A stretch of 64,000 nucleotides of DNA. Source: Tritrichomonas musculus (taxonomy: Eukaryota > Parabasalia > Tritrichomonadida > Tritrichomonadidae). The position numbers were made by a program, and so were the translations under genes. Below the pieces are notes generated by a model. The model made no database searches and was not told the origin of the DNA. It worked only from the letters and a program-made list of their open reading frames with translations. Location: positions 8,122,001-8,186,000 of the forward strand of contig JAPFFF010000001.1 of assembly GCA_039105265.1 (NCBI GenBank), given 5' to 3'. This document shows, one piece after another, positions 1 to 12,173 of this stretch (positions are counted from its first letter, which is position 1; every line of letters begins with the position of its first letter).

Positions 1-1711
1 ACCAATTCCATTGTCAAAATTCTTTTTTAAAATAATATCCCTTGAAAATCGTGTTGAGATTGTTAATTTGTGAGGTAGAGCTGCTGTTCTGAGTGAGAGT
101 AATACAAAAAACATGCTTTTGAGTGAGATTAAATTCAATTAAACTTCACAAATAAAATATGCATAAATATCGTCTTAAAAAACGAATTAAAATATAATAT
201 TTACGCAGATATATATTTTATATTATTAAATATAAACATATTCATGAATTTTTTAATTTTTTTTACAGATTGAAATCATAAAAAAATATTTATTTCAATT
301 TTAATAAAGCTTTATTATTTCTTTTCAAATAGAGGCATATCAACCAAAAAAAAGCTCTCAAAAAGTGAAAGTAGAAAATAAGATAAGTCCAATTATAAAA
401 GATTAGTATAAAAAAGAAGAATGTATTTATGATCTTTGAAATCCAATTATTTAGTTTGTACAATAAAAATTTATAGTTTTTAGGTAAAAAACATCAATTT
501 TGATTTTTCATTTTATCCACTCTATAGAAATATAAGATCCAAGATTCTTTACATTTATAACTTAATAATATTAACAAATTACTAATGGTTTTTATGATTA
601 CTCTATACGTTCTTTAAATATCTAAACATAAAACGTCTTATTTTCAAATTTCTGTGATACTAATAATATTTCATTTTTTAATCAAAATAAAACAGCCATT
701 TTAATAATTATATTGGGATTTTCTTTTATACGTTTCAATATACACTAATATTATACTTTCAATTCAATTGATAGTTCATTGAAAAAATAAAATATAATTA
801 GTGCTAAAAATATGATTTTTAGAGGATTTATAGAACTTATTATAAATTTATTTCATTTTACTTTAAAATTATATAAAAAAATTTTGAAATAAATCATTTT
901 TTATTTTTACCGATCGAACTTTTTCAAATAATTATATTTTATATAAATATTTGAGAATATTAGAGCAGAAATTTATTTTGTTGATTAATAAAAATTATAT
1001 ACTTCTTTATTAAAAATCAAATAATGATTTTACCTACTTTATAAAATCAAAATAAAATATTTTAAAATATTTGTTTTAAATTTTTTGTGATATGCAAATA
1101 TAATTACTTTTATAAATTTATAATTAATATCTAAGAATATTTATATCATAAAATAAATTTTTGATAATTCAATTTCCAAGTTATAAATAAAACTTATTTA
1201 TTCTTCTCAAATTGAAAGAATATTCAATTAACCATCTCTCAAATTGAAAAGCTATTCAATAAAAATTCTCTCAAATTGAAATGGTATTCAATCATGATCT
1301 TATCAAAAATGAAAGAGAATTCATTTTTCAATATATCAAATTTGAATATATCTACTTTTTGAATTGAAGATATTGAGTTAAAAATGATGATTTGAATGAA
1401 AACTAAAAACTGTATAGAAGTTTTCGTTTGCTCAAGAGGAAAAGTTTTAATATACATCATTTAAATCTTATATTATCATTTTCAAAAAAATTTATCGAGT
1501 AGAATTTTGGTTGACATGCCTCTTTTCAAATTAATCTTTAAAATAATTTGAAAGTTTATCAAAATTCTTATATATGCAGTATAACATAAAGGGAGATTCA
1601 GAATTGTTACTTAAATAAATAAAAAAAGAATATATTAAATAATAAAAATTTATTGAACTATTTTAAGATTCAGGATAGAATTTCAATCAGTAAAAATTAA
1701 AAGCCATTTAT
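1..1711. other. AT-rich spacer, no gene seen
   Basis: No coding pattern, RNA gene or terminal-repeat element could be recognised here. The sequence is dominated by A/T runs. The only ordered structure is a short tandem repeat near 1.2 kb, listed separately. Confidence 0.6.
1204..1292. repeat. three-copy minisatellite
   Basis: The block TCTCAAATTGAAA, followed a few bases later by TATTCAAT, occurs three times at a spacing of about 32 bp (near 1206, 1237 and 1269). The copies differ at a few positions. No function is evident. Confidence 0.7.
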
Positions 1712-3274
1712 TTAAAAGTAGAGATCTCTTTCTCCATTCTTGATTCTTTCAATTCTTTGTTGAGTTTGTTTCCTTCTAGCAGGGTCCGCAATATTATTGA
1801 GTTCTTTCTGTAAGAATGACCAGCCAACTTTTTGGGTTGCTGGTGATGCATAATCGATGAGAAATTCTGCTAAAGTCTGTAAAGCGTTAGGGTGGCACAT
1901 ATTATGAATTTCACCAGATTTGGCCCATTTCATGAAGGCTTCACCTGTTCTGCCAAGTCTGTAGCATGCTGTGCACCACGAAGGAACATATCCGTCTTCC
2001 ATGAGATTCCTAACAACTGTATCAAGTGATCGCTGATCGTATAATGTAAATTGTCCCTTTGAGCCATCAGTTTTAACATCATCTTCGTTATATGAACCAA
2101 CTTCTGTGCTTGAAGCTGCTGAAAGTTGCGAAATACCGAGTTTTAGAAGTTCGCTTCTCATTTGTTTTCCTTCACGGGTACTTATAATCATGCCTGTATA
2201 AGGAACGGCGCATCGGGTAACTGCAACAAGTTTCTTGAAATCTTCATCTGAAACAGTATGTGGTGGATTTTCGGATAAAGGTGTTCCCGTTGCTGGCCTG
2301 ATTCTTGGGAAGGAAATAGTATGTGGGCCTGTTCCATATGTTTTGTCAAGATGTTGTGAATGTTGAAGCATTGCTAAAACTTCAAATCGATAGTCATATA
2401 AGCCGAAAAGAGCTCCAATACCAACATCATCAATTCCACCGATTTGAGCTCGATCCATGCAAGTAATCCTATAGTCATAATCTGCCTTTGGTCCATATGG
2501 GTGGTATTTCTTGAAAGATTCACGATGATATGTTTCTTGGAAAACAGTATATGTACCAACACATCCAAGAGCTTTTAATCGTCTCATATCTGAAACAGAA
2601 AGTGTTGGAATTTCGACATTGATTCTTCGGATTTCCCCAGATTTTCCGCATTTTGTCTGAGAGGCAACTTTAACAGCTTCTAAGAATTCATCAAATGAGT
2701 ATGCTGGAGATTCCCCTGTAAGCATAAGGACACGCTTATGTCCCATTTTTTCAAGAACTCTGATTTCTTTAGCAACTTCGTCTAATGTCAACTTACTACG
2801 TTCAATTGTAGTGTTAGTTCCACGGTAACCACAATATGTGCATGAGCAATTGCAATAGTTTGCAACATAAAGTGGTGCAAACATGACAATTCGATTGCCG
2901 TATATATGGTTTTTAATTTCAAATGCTGTTTGGTATAGTTCCCCAAGTGTTTTAGAATCAGAGCTTGGAATGTTAAGGAGTGCTGCTGCTTCTGGAATAT
3001 CTAAACCAAGCATAAATTCCTTATTTGAGCCTGGGGCGTCCTTCATGGTAGCATTATCTTTTGCTTTTTGAAGAATTGAACGAATATATCCTAAATCTTT
3101 AGCCTTGTCGTTTGATTCAACAATAGCCTTATAAATTTCGTTTTCACGAATAATTGTGTTTGGATCTGGAAGAGTATGCAATTCTTTTTCAGGAGACCAT
3201 TTGGTACCAGTCAAGCACTGTTTAGAGATACTCCTGAAGAAATTGGATGGAGATTTATATAAAGATGAAAGCAT
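1712..3274 (-). CDS. HydG: [FeFe]-hydrogenase maturase HydG (hydrogenosomal)
   Basis: Radical-SAM tyrosine lyase of 520 residues. The HydG family cleaves tyrosine to supply the CO and cyanide ligands of the [FeFe]-hydrogenase H-cluster. The radical-SAM cluster motif CX3CX2C is at C141, C145 and C148. The second-cluster motif diagnostic of HydG, CX2CX22C, is exact at C434, C437 and C460, so both iron-sulfur sites are present. The first ~20 residues (MLSSLYKSPSNFFRSISKQC) are hydroxylated, basic and without acidic residues, as in trichomonad hydrogenosomal presequences; import into hydrogenosomes is inferred. The start is the first ATG before the conserved body. Partners HydE, HydF and the hydrogenase are not in this window. 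The frame is uninterrupted. Confidence 0.97.
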   Translation of the reverse strand: MLSSLYKSPSNFFRSISKQCLTGTKWSPEKELHTLPDPNTIIRENEIYKAIVESNDKAKDLGYIRSILQKAKDNATMKDAPGSNKEFMLGLDIPEAAALLNIPSSDSKTLGELYQTAFEIKNHIYGNRIVMFAPLYVANYCNCSCTYCGYRGTNTTIERSKLTLDEVAKEIRVLEKMGHKRVLMLTGESPAYSFDEFLEAVKVASQTKCGKSGEIRRINVEIPTLSVSDMRRLKALGCVGTYTVFQETYHRESFKKYHPYGPKADYDYRITCMDRAQIGGIDDVGIGALFGLYDYRFEVLAMLQHSQHLDKTYGTGPHTISFPRIRPATGTPLSENPPHTVSDEDFKKLVAVTRCAVPYTGMIISTREGKQMRSELLKLGISQLSAASSTEVGSYNEDDVKTDGSKGQFTLYDQRSLDTVVRNLMEDGYVPSWCTACYRLGRTGEAFMKWAKSGEIHNMCHPNALQTLAEFLIDYASPATQKVGWSFLQKELNNIADPARRKQTQQRIERIKNGERDLYF

Positions 3275-3289
3275 AATTCCTGTTTATAA

Positions 3290-3297
3290 AAAATTGA
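3290..3297 (-). promoter_or_regulatory. possible initiator upstream of HydG
   Basis: On the minus strand TCAATTTT lies 16-23 bases upstream of the HydG ATG. It resembles the trichomonad initiator (TCAYTW just upstream of the start) but has A where the consensus has a pyrimidine. The same TCAATTT string lies just upstream of two other genes here (26030 and 50557). In DNA this AT-rich, chance occurrence is likely enough to keep confidence low. Confidence 0.25.
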
Positions 3298-5859
3298 ATC
3301 ATCATAGCCTAGTCATATCACGAATAAATTTCAATAATTTGAATTAACAACAACAAATAATCATTGAATAAGTTTTTACGATAAATCTGAAGTAAAATCA
3401 AACAATTTATTTAAATAAATCGAAACGAAAATGGAATAAATAATTATTTAGCTTTATATTCGAATTTGTTTACTTTTGAAAATCGTATTTTAAGGGGAAA
3501 CTCGGATTTGAAACTTTTTGAATATAATTCAAATTGTTATGCAAACTTTTTTATACCTGATCTGAAAAGATCGATTGATTGCAAGTTCTCTGATAAATAT
3601 TGTCCGATGAGAATTATCATATAGGTTTTAAATATTCCGAAATTTATTATTATCTAAAAATTAATGAATGAAAGTAAAAACAAATAATAAATAATATTGA
3701 AATTCGGATCTCGCCCGTGTAATAAAATAAATGGTTTTAATTATAATAGTAAAAAGTAACAATAATTTAAAACATTATTCAAGTAATTTTGCATGAAAAA
3801 ACAATCACATTATAAAGTTATGAAACATTTAAGTTGGGTTTTGAGGTACTGAGATTTTTTTTCTGATGAGTTCTGGTGGTTCATATTAATCATGCATAAT
3901 CATATGATTATTTTATATTTATATTGGACGATTTTTTTCTTTTTAACCAATTGTATCCCTTCAAAAAAATATGATTATTATATGATGATGAATTAGTTTT
4001 TGTATACAGGCTTTTGCAAGTTATTGAAAAACGATATTCATGGAAACATATATGTGTTAAAAAAGATAAATAAATAGATGGAAATCAAACCAAACAATTG
4101 AACAAAAAATAAATTTGGATTTAAATATGTGCTTTTTTTGTAATTACCATGAGAAAAGACGGCTTAACTGAATTATAAATTTGAGATTTACCTCTACATC
4201 ATTTGGATATTGATAAATGCTGTTTGGAAACTTCAAAAATTAGAAGCGCGCTTAGAATTATTTATTTTATTTTTAATTGAAATTTTAAGAAAATTATCAA
4301 AAACATTGAAAAACTTTATAATATCATTTTTTTAATATCTTCTTATAATAAATTAATTTAATTATTTTATAAAGGCAATCATTTTTAATTTCATTAATAA
4401 TATATAGAAAAAAGATTTTTGAATAAATATTATTTATTATTTTAAATATAAATCATTATTTTTTGATATGAATATTGTTAATTCAGAAATTTTCAAATAA
4501 TATTTTCTATCGTTTTTATTTTATAAACAACATTTATACTTAAAAACTCAATTTTTTATATTAATAATTGTATTATTTGTAATTAGAAAACATGATAAAA
4601 AATAAAATAGCTAGAAATATTCTAAAAATTATCGAAATATAAAAATACAATAACTTTTTATGAAATATAAATTAAATGGAATAAAGTAAATTCATTAGTC
4701 AAATTAGCGTTTGTAACCGTTTTTTATATTGAAAATGATTTATGTAAAATATTCAAAAAATTGTTTATGCCTTTTTTGATATCTTAATAAATATTCATTT
4801 AAATATATTAATTATATTATTTCTATAATTATTTTTTAATATATGAAATAAAAAGTAAAAATAATTACACTTTCATTTTTATATACGATATTTAATATCA
4901 GATTTCTTGTAAAAACAAATTTTTGTGCATAATCTATGATTAAATTGGTATAAAACTATGATAAATAATGTAACGTCTCTTTAAATTAGATAAAATTTTA
5001 TTTGTACTGATAATCAACAAATTATTAAAAAACAAACCTATTAAATGCTTTATAAGACTGAAAACGTATTTACACTATATCACTAAACAAACATATTAAT
5101 AAGAATAATGCTATATTTATTTAACATCAATGCTATCATGAAATATATTATTTAAAAATATTCAGAAAACATAAAGATTCAATAAAAACACTGATAAAAG
5201 AAATGGTATCTAATGCTATACCATTAATTTAAAATTCAAACCGAATTTAACTAATTCTATAAAATATTAAATATTACCATTATTTCTCGTATAGCTTTCT
5301 ATAAACTCAAAAAGATCCCATATTTCAAAAATACTTTTTTATAGATATTATAATGGTAATAATTATTTTTCCTTATTTCTTTTATTGATCATTTAAGAAG
5401 GCATTTACACTTTCCCCTCAAAAAATTGAATTTAAATTCTGGGAGCCATGCAATTTTCTGAAAAACCGTCGTTTTATATTAAACCTTAGTCAAATGTACC
5501 ACCACTAAAATTTCAATAAGTATTGAATTCTCTCAAATTTTGTGAGAAAATATTTTCTAGAAAGATTGGCCCCGTAAAATGAAGATTTAATGAGTGATTA
5601 TTCATAATCACAGTATATATTAAATATAGTACATGTTTATTTAAAACGCTTGGGTTAGCATTTGCTTGAAATAAAAAATGAAGAAAAATCCTTTCAAATA
5701 TTCTATGAGTGCTTTCAAAAAAAGAGGATAAAATAAACTTTGAAAATTGTGAATTCAGAAAATTGAAATAACTATATTAAGAAATTTTCTGAGAATTTCT
5801 ATTGCTATTCAATTATATACACTCAAAAAGTTTATATAATAAACGGTCTCTATTTTAAA
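3298..5859. other. AT-rich spacer, no gene seen
   Basis: About 2.5 kb without a convincing open frame, RNA gene or paired terminal repeats. A stretch near 5400-5590 ends in a string like TTGGCCCCGTA that weakly resembles modules inside the hAT-like elements at 21.4 and 34.9 kb (which carry GGCCCTAT), so part of the spacer may be decayed element. Confidence 0.5.
5821..5845 (+). promoter_or_regulatory. CAAAAAGT...ATAAACG motif upstream of transposase relic
   Basis: The string CTCAAAAAGT followed by ATAATAAACGG sits about 15-40 bases upstream of the ATG at 5860. Two very similar strings (TTCAAAAAGT plus AAATAAACG) occur at 63924-63948 and 63970-63992 next to the intact pogo-type transposase gene. 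A promoter or element-end role is possible but unproven. Confidence 0.25.
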
Positions 5860-7940
5860 ATGTTTGCAAATGGGAAAAATCCAATCAATGTTGCCAAAGG
5901 ATGGAAAGGAAATGCTATCAGCGAAAAGAAGAAAAACGTCATATTAAAAGGCATTATTGAAGATCTTAAAAATCTTCCTTCGAAAAACAGAATAACAGAA
6001 GATATGTATGAAAAAATATCAAAAGAAAAGTTAGATGCTTCAGCAGAAGCCCCGAATCCTCTTGCAATACAAGGTCCTGAGAAAATAAGACAGATAACTC
6101 ATGATAATTGGATAAGTAATGAGAATGTTAATCCGCATGTACATGAATTTACCGAAGAGACATACAATTTGGCTCATTTAATGAAGAGCTATAGTGAAAA
6201 ATTATATGAACTTTTATATCAATCTCTTTTCTTGCCTAATCCTTCTAAGGTTGAGACACATTTTTCAAAAATTATAAGCAATACTAAACAACAATTAATT
6301 GATAAAAACAATGTTGAAAAAAATTTCTCAATTATAGAGCTAAAAACAATTTAGAAGATCATGAAATTGATATTTTTTTAGCAATTGATGCTTGCTCTTT
6401 TGATAGACTCCATAACAAAACAAAAAAGTATGCTTTTGTATTCTACATTCAACCAACAAATCCTGCCTTCAAGTGCTTGCCAATATATTTCCACCCTGAA
6501 AAAAATGGTAAAGCTAATGATATTATCATCCAAATTTCAAAAGATATTTGTGAAATTCTTGAAAAAAATAAATTAAGAGTAGTTTCAATATCAACTGGCG
6601 GCGAGAATTCATACGATAAGAAAGCAATTGAATCGTTCGAATAATATCGAAAAGCACTTCTAGAAGGAGGGCCAAATACTCTTGAAAATGCTCTAAATTG
6701 CATTCAAAATTTCAATGGAACCTTTTGGATAGCAGATCTACTGCACATCTTAAAATGTGCTCGTTCTCGGATTCATTCTAAATGCATTTGTGTTCAATAC
6801 CAAAATTTTGATCATGCATTTTCAGTTCGTTTCATACAGCACATTTTGAAACTTAACAAAGCATTAACTGATTTGACGAGCACAGGAAAGATGCGGGACT
6901 CATATGCAAAAGAACTGTTCAACATCACTTCGTTAATGAAATTAGTCAATGAAGGAGAAAGTGAAGCTGCAGCATATTTTTTGCCATATTCTGTTTGAGC
7001 TGAAGCTGCTTTCAATGAAGGTCTTGACAGCGAATCTAGAATTTACCTATTATCTATAGCATTTTATGCATTTTATGCTTTTTATATTCAATCTTTTGAG
7101 AAAAAGTGTGGTTACATTTACGATAGAAATGTTGAAGAATCAATTGCCCTCACTTTTGCAGAAAGAAATACTATAATTCGTTGCATGAACACAGTGATTT
7201 TTCAGATACACTCAATTAAGAAAGCAATAGCTCAACAATCAAGCATTGGTCTTGATCGTCTGGGCACTCACTGCCTTGAAAATTTTTTTGGAAATGTCCG
7301 AGATCTCTGCAAAAATTTTGACTCATATGAAAATATTCTGTCGAATGTTGCACATTCAATCATTTCAAACAATTTTCTATACGATGTTGGAATGATAAGT
7401 CGAAATAAAAAGAGGTTAAATGAAGGTAGTGCACGAATTTATCACTCATTAGAAAGACAACGAATTCGCATAAGAGCTTATTTTCATCCTGCTGATTTTG
7501 CAGGAATAGTGCTTAATTATGCAGGAATCCCTTTTTCGAATTTCATTGAAAAGGGAAAAGTATTCACAGAAGATGAAGTGGATGCATCAAATTGGCTTAA
7601 GAGAAAATACAGTCATCGGATGTTTTTTTTTTTTTATCATTGGAGATGCATCCGATGACTGCAACTGTATCCCCTGCATGTATGCAGTTTCGCTTGTCTA
7701 TTATATCAAAAAAAGGCGCAATTCAAAAGCTTATTTTTTATTAAAATCTCTTGGACTAAATGAATTGACTATAATTCGTTTCACCAAAACCGATCCGCCA
7801 AGCAAATCTTGGATATATGGAATAATGAAAGATTCTGAATTCAAAATAGTGACTGGTCAAACAATTGAATTCGATAGGAGACATTCATGTGATGTTCTAA
7901 CAATTTATTCCTATTTTATAAATTCATCAAGAACTTTTTA
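5860..7940 (+). pseudogene. broken DNA-transposon transposase (P/THAP9-like?)
   Basis: Three frames carry one continuous-looking transposase-like protein, broken by stops and frame changes (internal stops near 6352, 6642 and 6997, and a frame change near the T run at 7623-7634). Pieces include an N-terminal region (5860-6354), a FLAIDACSFDRL segment and STGGENSYDKKA, which could hold catalytic acids, a WIADLLHILKCARS segment, and THCLENFFGNVRDLC at about 7270-7310. The LENFFG motif and its position recall the C-terminal part of P-element/THAP9 transposases. That assignment rests on motif resemblance only; another DDE superfamily is possible. No terminal inverted repeats were found. It appears fused at its 3' side to a second, pogo-type fragment. 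Confidence 0.55.
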
Positions 7941-8431
7941 AGCGGCATCCTTGTTTAATACTCAACGTTGACGAGACTATGCTCACCGCAAAACGCCGCT
8001 TGAAAGTTCTAGCCCGAAATGGAAAGTTACCTTTAATTCCAGATGCTGTGAAAGTGCCGCATTTAACAGGCTGCGTCACTTTCTCAGCATCTGGATTTGT
8101 TTTCGATCCATTAATTATACTTCCCAACAAGAAAACGTTACGGACTCTACCGGATTACACTGGTTTTGTCTACTTTTCCAGCTCTACTGAGGGTTGGATG
8201 ACATCTCAAATTTTTATTTATTACTCAATTCTTTTAATTTGTCAGTTAAGCAGTTATCGCTTGACATTACCTGAAAGCTTAAGAAATGAACCAATACTAC
8301 TGCTTTAGGATGGCTATCCATCACGCTTTACATTTACTTCAGCATTAATCTTTCATCTTTTTAATGTAGACTTGGTTTTGATACCGCCGCATACGTCGCA
8401 CCTTCTTCAGGCGTTCGACGTTGCAATAGTA
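7885..8431 (+). pseudogene. pogo/Tigger-type (DDE_1) transposase fragment
   Basis: The reading frame from about 7945 gives CLILNVDETMLTAKRRLKVL, then PLIPDAVKVPHLTGCVTFSA, then (after a stop at 8307) DGYPSRFTF and PPHTSHLLQAFDVAIV. These match the three catalytic-acid neighbourhoods of the pogo/Tigger DDE_1 superfamily: NVDE, LDGYxSR and the LQxxDV box. The N-terminal DNA-binding part is missing and the C-terminus is cut off at a TACTAG palindrome near 8430. It abuts the end of the preceding transposase relic, suggesting rearrangement or insertion. Confidence 0.7.
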
Positions 8432-8515
8432 TACTAGTATATACTAGTATATATCTTAAATATTGACAAACGTTGATAATAACAGACAAAAACTGTTGTC
8501 AATAACAGACAAACA
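8425..8515. repeat. TACTAG palindrome and AACAGACAAA direct repeats
   Basis: ATACTAGTATATACTAGTAT forms a perfect palindrome at the end of the pogo fragment. Just downstream AATAACAGACAAA occurs twice (near 8477 and 8502). The palindrome may mark the breakpoint of the truncated transposase. Confidence 0.5.
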
Positions 8516-8606
8516 TTGATTCTATTATACCATGTTAATTTTAGAATAAAATTTTAACTAAATTATGATTTATTTGACTGCTTTATATATATATTTCTTT
8601 TTTTAA

Positions 8607-8961
8607 GGGCGTCCGTCCCAAAAATGTTGTAAACTTGTTAATATTGAAGAAACTCATAGAATACATCTTTCAATACTTCCAAATTATGAAAAAGTTTAGG
8701 TCAAAAATGATGATATTTGTCCTAAACGATCAAAAAATAATTGTTTTTTTGACCGATAAAATTTTACAAAATATAATTTTGAATTAAAAATGAAAAAAAA
8801 TGCATAAAAATATTTTTTTTAATATATCATCAATCTATGAATAATAAGCATTTTATTTCCTCAAAAATATTATTGATTTTTCAACTTTTTTTACTCCAAA
8901 AAAGATCGAAAATATTTGAGAAATCTCATTGAATTCTAAGTATTGAATTGGACGTACGCCC
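8607..8961. mobile_element. 355-bp MITE with TTAA target site
   Basis: The ends are GGGCGTCCGTCCCAA and, read from the other side, GGGCGTACGTCCAA, each preceded by TTAA (8603-8606 and 8962-8965). A duplicated TTAA is the target site of piggyBac and Kolobok transposons. There is no coding capacity, so it is non-autonomous. The left ~140 bp is clearly related to 21217-21358, so this is a repeat family. Confidence 0.75.
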
Positions 8962-9116
8962 TTAAAAAAAAAAAGAAAGAAAAAAAAAAAAAAGTACCAA
9001 CTTTCAAATTTGAATTTTATTTTGAAAAAATTATATATGCTCTCTGAAAATTGAATATTGTAAAAGGTCCACCAAATTGTTCAAAAAAAGTTTACTGAAA
9101 AAAACTCTGCACTAGA

Positions 9117-9143
9117 CACTTTTTGAACTGCGTTCAAAAAGTG
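9117..9143. repeat. perfect 12-bp hairpin CACTTTTTGAAC
   Basis: CACTTTTTGAAC, a 3-base loop TGC, then GTTCAAAAAGTG. It is followed by GCGTCC. The right arm plus GCG (TTCAAAAAGTGGCG) also occurs near the right end of the Mutator-like element at 16246-16259, so this may be a relic of a related terminal repeat. Confidence 0.7.
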
Positions 9144-10433
9144 GCGTCCCTTGTTTAATTGAAAACAAATGCTTTTTTTTTTTATTTGTAATTTTTTTGT
9201 ACTATTATTATTGATTTTAATATACAAGTACTAAATATCAAGAGCATGTGAAAATATAAAATGTATATTCTTTAATATATCAGTATTTAGTTTTTCTATA
9301 AATAATACCCATCTTTATAAACGGCCATTCAGATTAGCGTCAGTAACATTCAAATTCTCAGAAAAAAAAAAATTCTATTGATTTAATTGAAAAAATGTAA
9401 ATAGTATTTTTTCTTCATTCAATTTGTGACAGTTCTTTTTCTGTCCTCTCAATTTTATAATTTATTTTAGAGATTGTAACATTTTTCTTACGTTTAAATT
9501 ATTTGTTATAATTTGATTGAAGTTTATTCTTTAAATAAAAATAATGAAAAAATATAAATGAATTGATTATTTTCATATAAACTTTATTTTTTAATTTTCG
9601 CGTGTAAAAAATAAATCATTCAATATTTGAAATAAATTCTTAGAAACCGTAAGTTTACACGTGATAATTAAAAAACAAAGTTTAGAATGCTATCTTTTGG
9701 TATATAAGCCTTTAGTTTTTTTGGATAATTGTTTTAATCATTTGTTCATATCTTTTTTTCATTTCATATTTATGCTAATTTTACTAGCTCAAAAATGTGA
9801 TATTTTTGAAACTAAATACAAATATAAAACAACTATCCAGAAACAGTATTTTTCTTTTGAAAAATTTTGTTTTTTGCATTTTTGTTTTAGTGTTTTTTTA
9901 TATTTGTTGTTTATATTCATTAATTTTCGTTTGATTTGACAATATATTCATTATGATGCATAGAAATAATGCATCAAAATGATGTTTTATTTTTCATATA
10001 TATATCATTCAAATACATTTTGACCAAATGAATGAAATCAAAGTTTAAAATTTGTTTAAAAGAATTGTATTTACTCCTATTTTGCATTGCAGCTAAAATA
10101 CTGCATTCTTTAAAATATTAATTAAAAAAATTAGATACTTTAATTGTACTACCAAAGTTTAATTCAAAAAATATTTTATATAAGTAAATATATAACGCAT
10201 ATAAGATTTATATTTTGGCTAATCAATTTTTAAAAAGAAATAATAATAAATAAGAAATACTTGGGTTTTGTCAAAATTTTGGAGTATTTGATTTTTATAA
10301 TTGATAGTAGCATGTAATCTTTATATGAATTTTATTAATGTTAACAAATTTGAAACTTTTTCTGTTTAGCTGGTTGTTAAGTTATATTCAAAAAGTTGAT
10401 TTTTTCAATAGAAAAAATAAAAATTAAAAAAAA

Positions 10434-10455
10434 ATAATAATAATAATAATAATAA
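10434..10455. repeat. (TAA)n microsatellite
   Basis: About seven tandem TAA units. Confidence 0.85.
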
Positions 10456-10489
10456 ATATTATATAGTAAGAAAATGTTTTGTTTATTTA

Positions 10490-11986
10490 AAAATCAGATT
10501 TACATTTATAATCTAGATCATCATCGTCATCATCAGAATCGGAATCGGATAATCAAATATGTTTTCATCCATCTGACCTTTGTTAGCAATAGTTTGAATC
10601 AAAATTCTTAAATCTTGAATATCCCAAGTAGAAATTAGTTTTTCCTGTTCAATTTCATCCCACAATTTGATAAGATCTTTGAATATCATTTCAAATCGTT
10701 TTGGCCCAGAAAATAGGTGTGTTCCAGCTAGGGATCGAAGTTTTGACTTTAAAATCCCGAAAATCCTTCTATCCAGTGGCTGGAACTCGCCTGTTCCATT
10801 AGTCGGGCATATATAAGCTCAATGTCGAGCCTTTTCGCTTCCTGTATTACTTCTTTAGTGCAATGCGCTTTGAAAGAGTCAAGAACCAGTGCGCAAGGTT
10901 CTTTCATCCATGCTTTTGTTGTTTTGGTTGGCCAAAACTCAGTTGCTCCTCTTGCTTTGAATTTTTCACAACATTTTTCTGTGAAACCATTGGCTCAAAG
11001 GATCAAAGGATATGTGCGATTTCTAGAACATGTGCCTATCGCGGTGAATGCTTCTTTCTCTTTGACGTCTGAATGAATGAGAACCTGCTCAACCCCAATT
11101 GGTGCATCGGTTCGTGTTGCATTATTTACAACACGAACTGCTGTTTCGTCCATATTATAAACGTAATCGTAACCATAACGATTTATTAACTGTGCAAGTT
11201 TTATCTTATATTCTTTTACATATCATGGGTCAACCGCTCCGTATCTAGAAAAATGAGCATGCCTTCATGAAAGACCATTTCGTTTCATGAAAGATCTAAA
11301 CCATTGTTTGGAAAATGTTGGCATTGGTAATCGATACTTTTTCAGGGATTTGTGAAGAAGATCATCATCAATATTTCCATTTGAGTCAAATAATAACTGT
11401 TTGATTTCTGTTTCTTTTTGTTGGCAAGCTGAGATAAATTCTTCACTATATTCTTTTTCAGCATTAGTTTTATAAATTGGAGTTCCGTCACTCATAAAGA
11501 TTTGATAGCATAAACGTTCTGATAACACCCATGAAAAACGGAAAAACTTGTTTGCTTCATCTATTATCATTTTCTCTGTTATCTGATATCCTTTATGAAA
11601 TAAATCAATCAGCTCATTCGTCAATATCTTTTCTGTTAGATGAATAAAATAACGGTGCATTTGTAAATCAAATGGTTTAGATGGAATTAATTTTCGAGGA
11701 TCTCTCAATAATTGATTCTTTTTCAGCATTTCTGTGAAGTGAAAAAGTATTTGCTTCCCGGTCCTACCCGGGAAGCATAAAGGTAGAAATGCAAACTCAA
11801 CACTAGAGTTTGCTTCATTCTAAGAATAGAATGCAAGATTTTGGTATATAAGCTATCGATTGATGATTTTGGAAACTGGAATTTTATTTGTTGCAATATT
11901 TCATATTCACTTGTAGATAGATATGGCGTTGTTTGATGTCTTATTGAGGGATGATAATAAAACGGCGTATAACTCACAGTTTCCAT
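10490..11986 (-). pseudogene. broken pogo/Tigger-type transposase
   Basis: On the minus strand the N-terminal part is open at 11723-11986 and 11265-11729 (HTH-like, with KSLKKYRLPMPTFSKQWFRS and FMKRNGLS, as in the CENP-B-type second DNA-binding domain). Frame changes then lead to YVYNMDETAVRVVNNATRTD around 11140 (first catalytic Asp), CALVLDSFKAHCTKEVIQEA around 10860 (second Asp), and FQPLDRRIFGILKSKLRS around 10760 (third). An acidic SDSDSDDDDDD tail ends near 10505. All three DDE_1 acid boxes remain, but stops and frameshifts, including one near 11225 and one near 10790, make it non-coding today. It is clearly different in sequence from the intact transposase at 62.4-63.9 kb. Confidence 0.8.
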
Positions 11987-12076
11987 TGATAAATATGGAA
12001 ATCTATTTGAAAAATTAAAAGCTCATTGATTTTTTTGAATGCTTTATTTGCTTTAGCAGTCTTCAAAATTGTCTTC

Positions 12077-12161
12077 AAAAGGAAGCTTTTAATTATCTTC
12101 AAAAGAACTTTTTGTTTATCTCTAAAAGGAGCTTTTGATTATCTTCAAAAGAACTTTTTGT
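12077..12161. repeat. two-copy ~38-bp direct repeat
   Basis: Copies at 12077-12115 and 12124-12161 share the core ATTATCTTCAAAAGAACTTT and the start AAAAGGA. The second copy ends a few bases before the PheT-like fragment. Confidence 0.75.
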
Positions 12162-12173
12162 ATCATTTCGACG

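Larger units (their letters stand above)
8966..10499. other. AT-rich spacer, no gene seen
   Basis: No convincing coding region. It contains a homopolymer-rich A tract after 8962, one short hairpin (9117-9143) and a (TAA)n microsatellite at about 10434-10455. A 92-codon open frame at 9661-9939 is Phe/Leu/Ile-rich and looks like random AT-rich translation. Confidence 0.55.

Noticed and set aside
1239-1460. Minus-strand 73-codon open frame in the first spacer
   Set aside because: Phe/Ile-rich translation of AT-rich DNA that overlaps a minisatellite; no homologue or start context.
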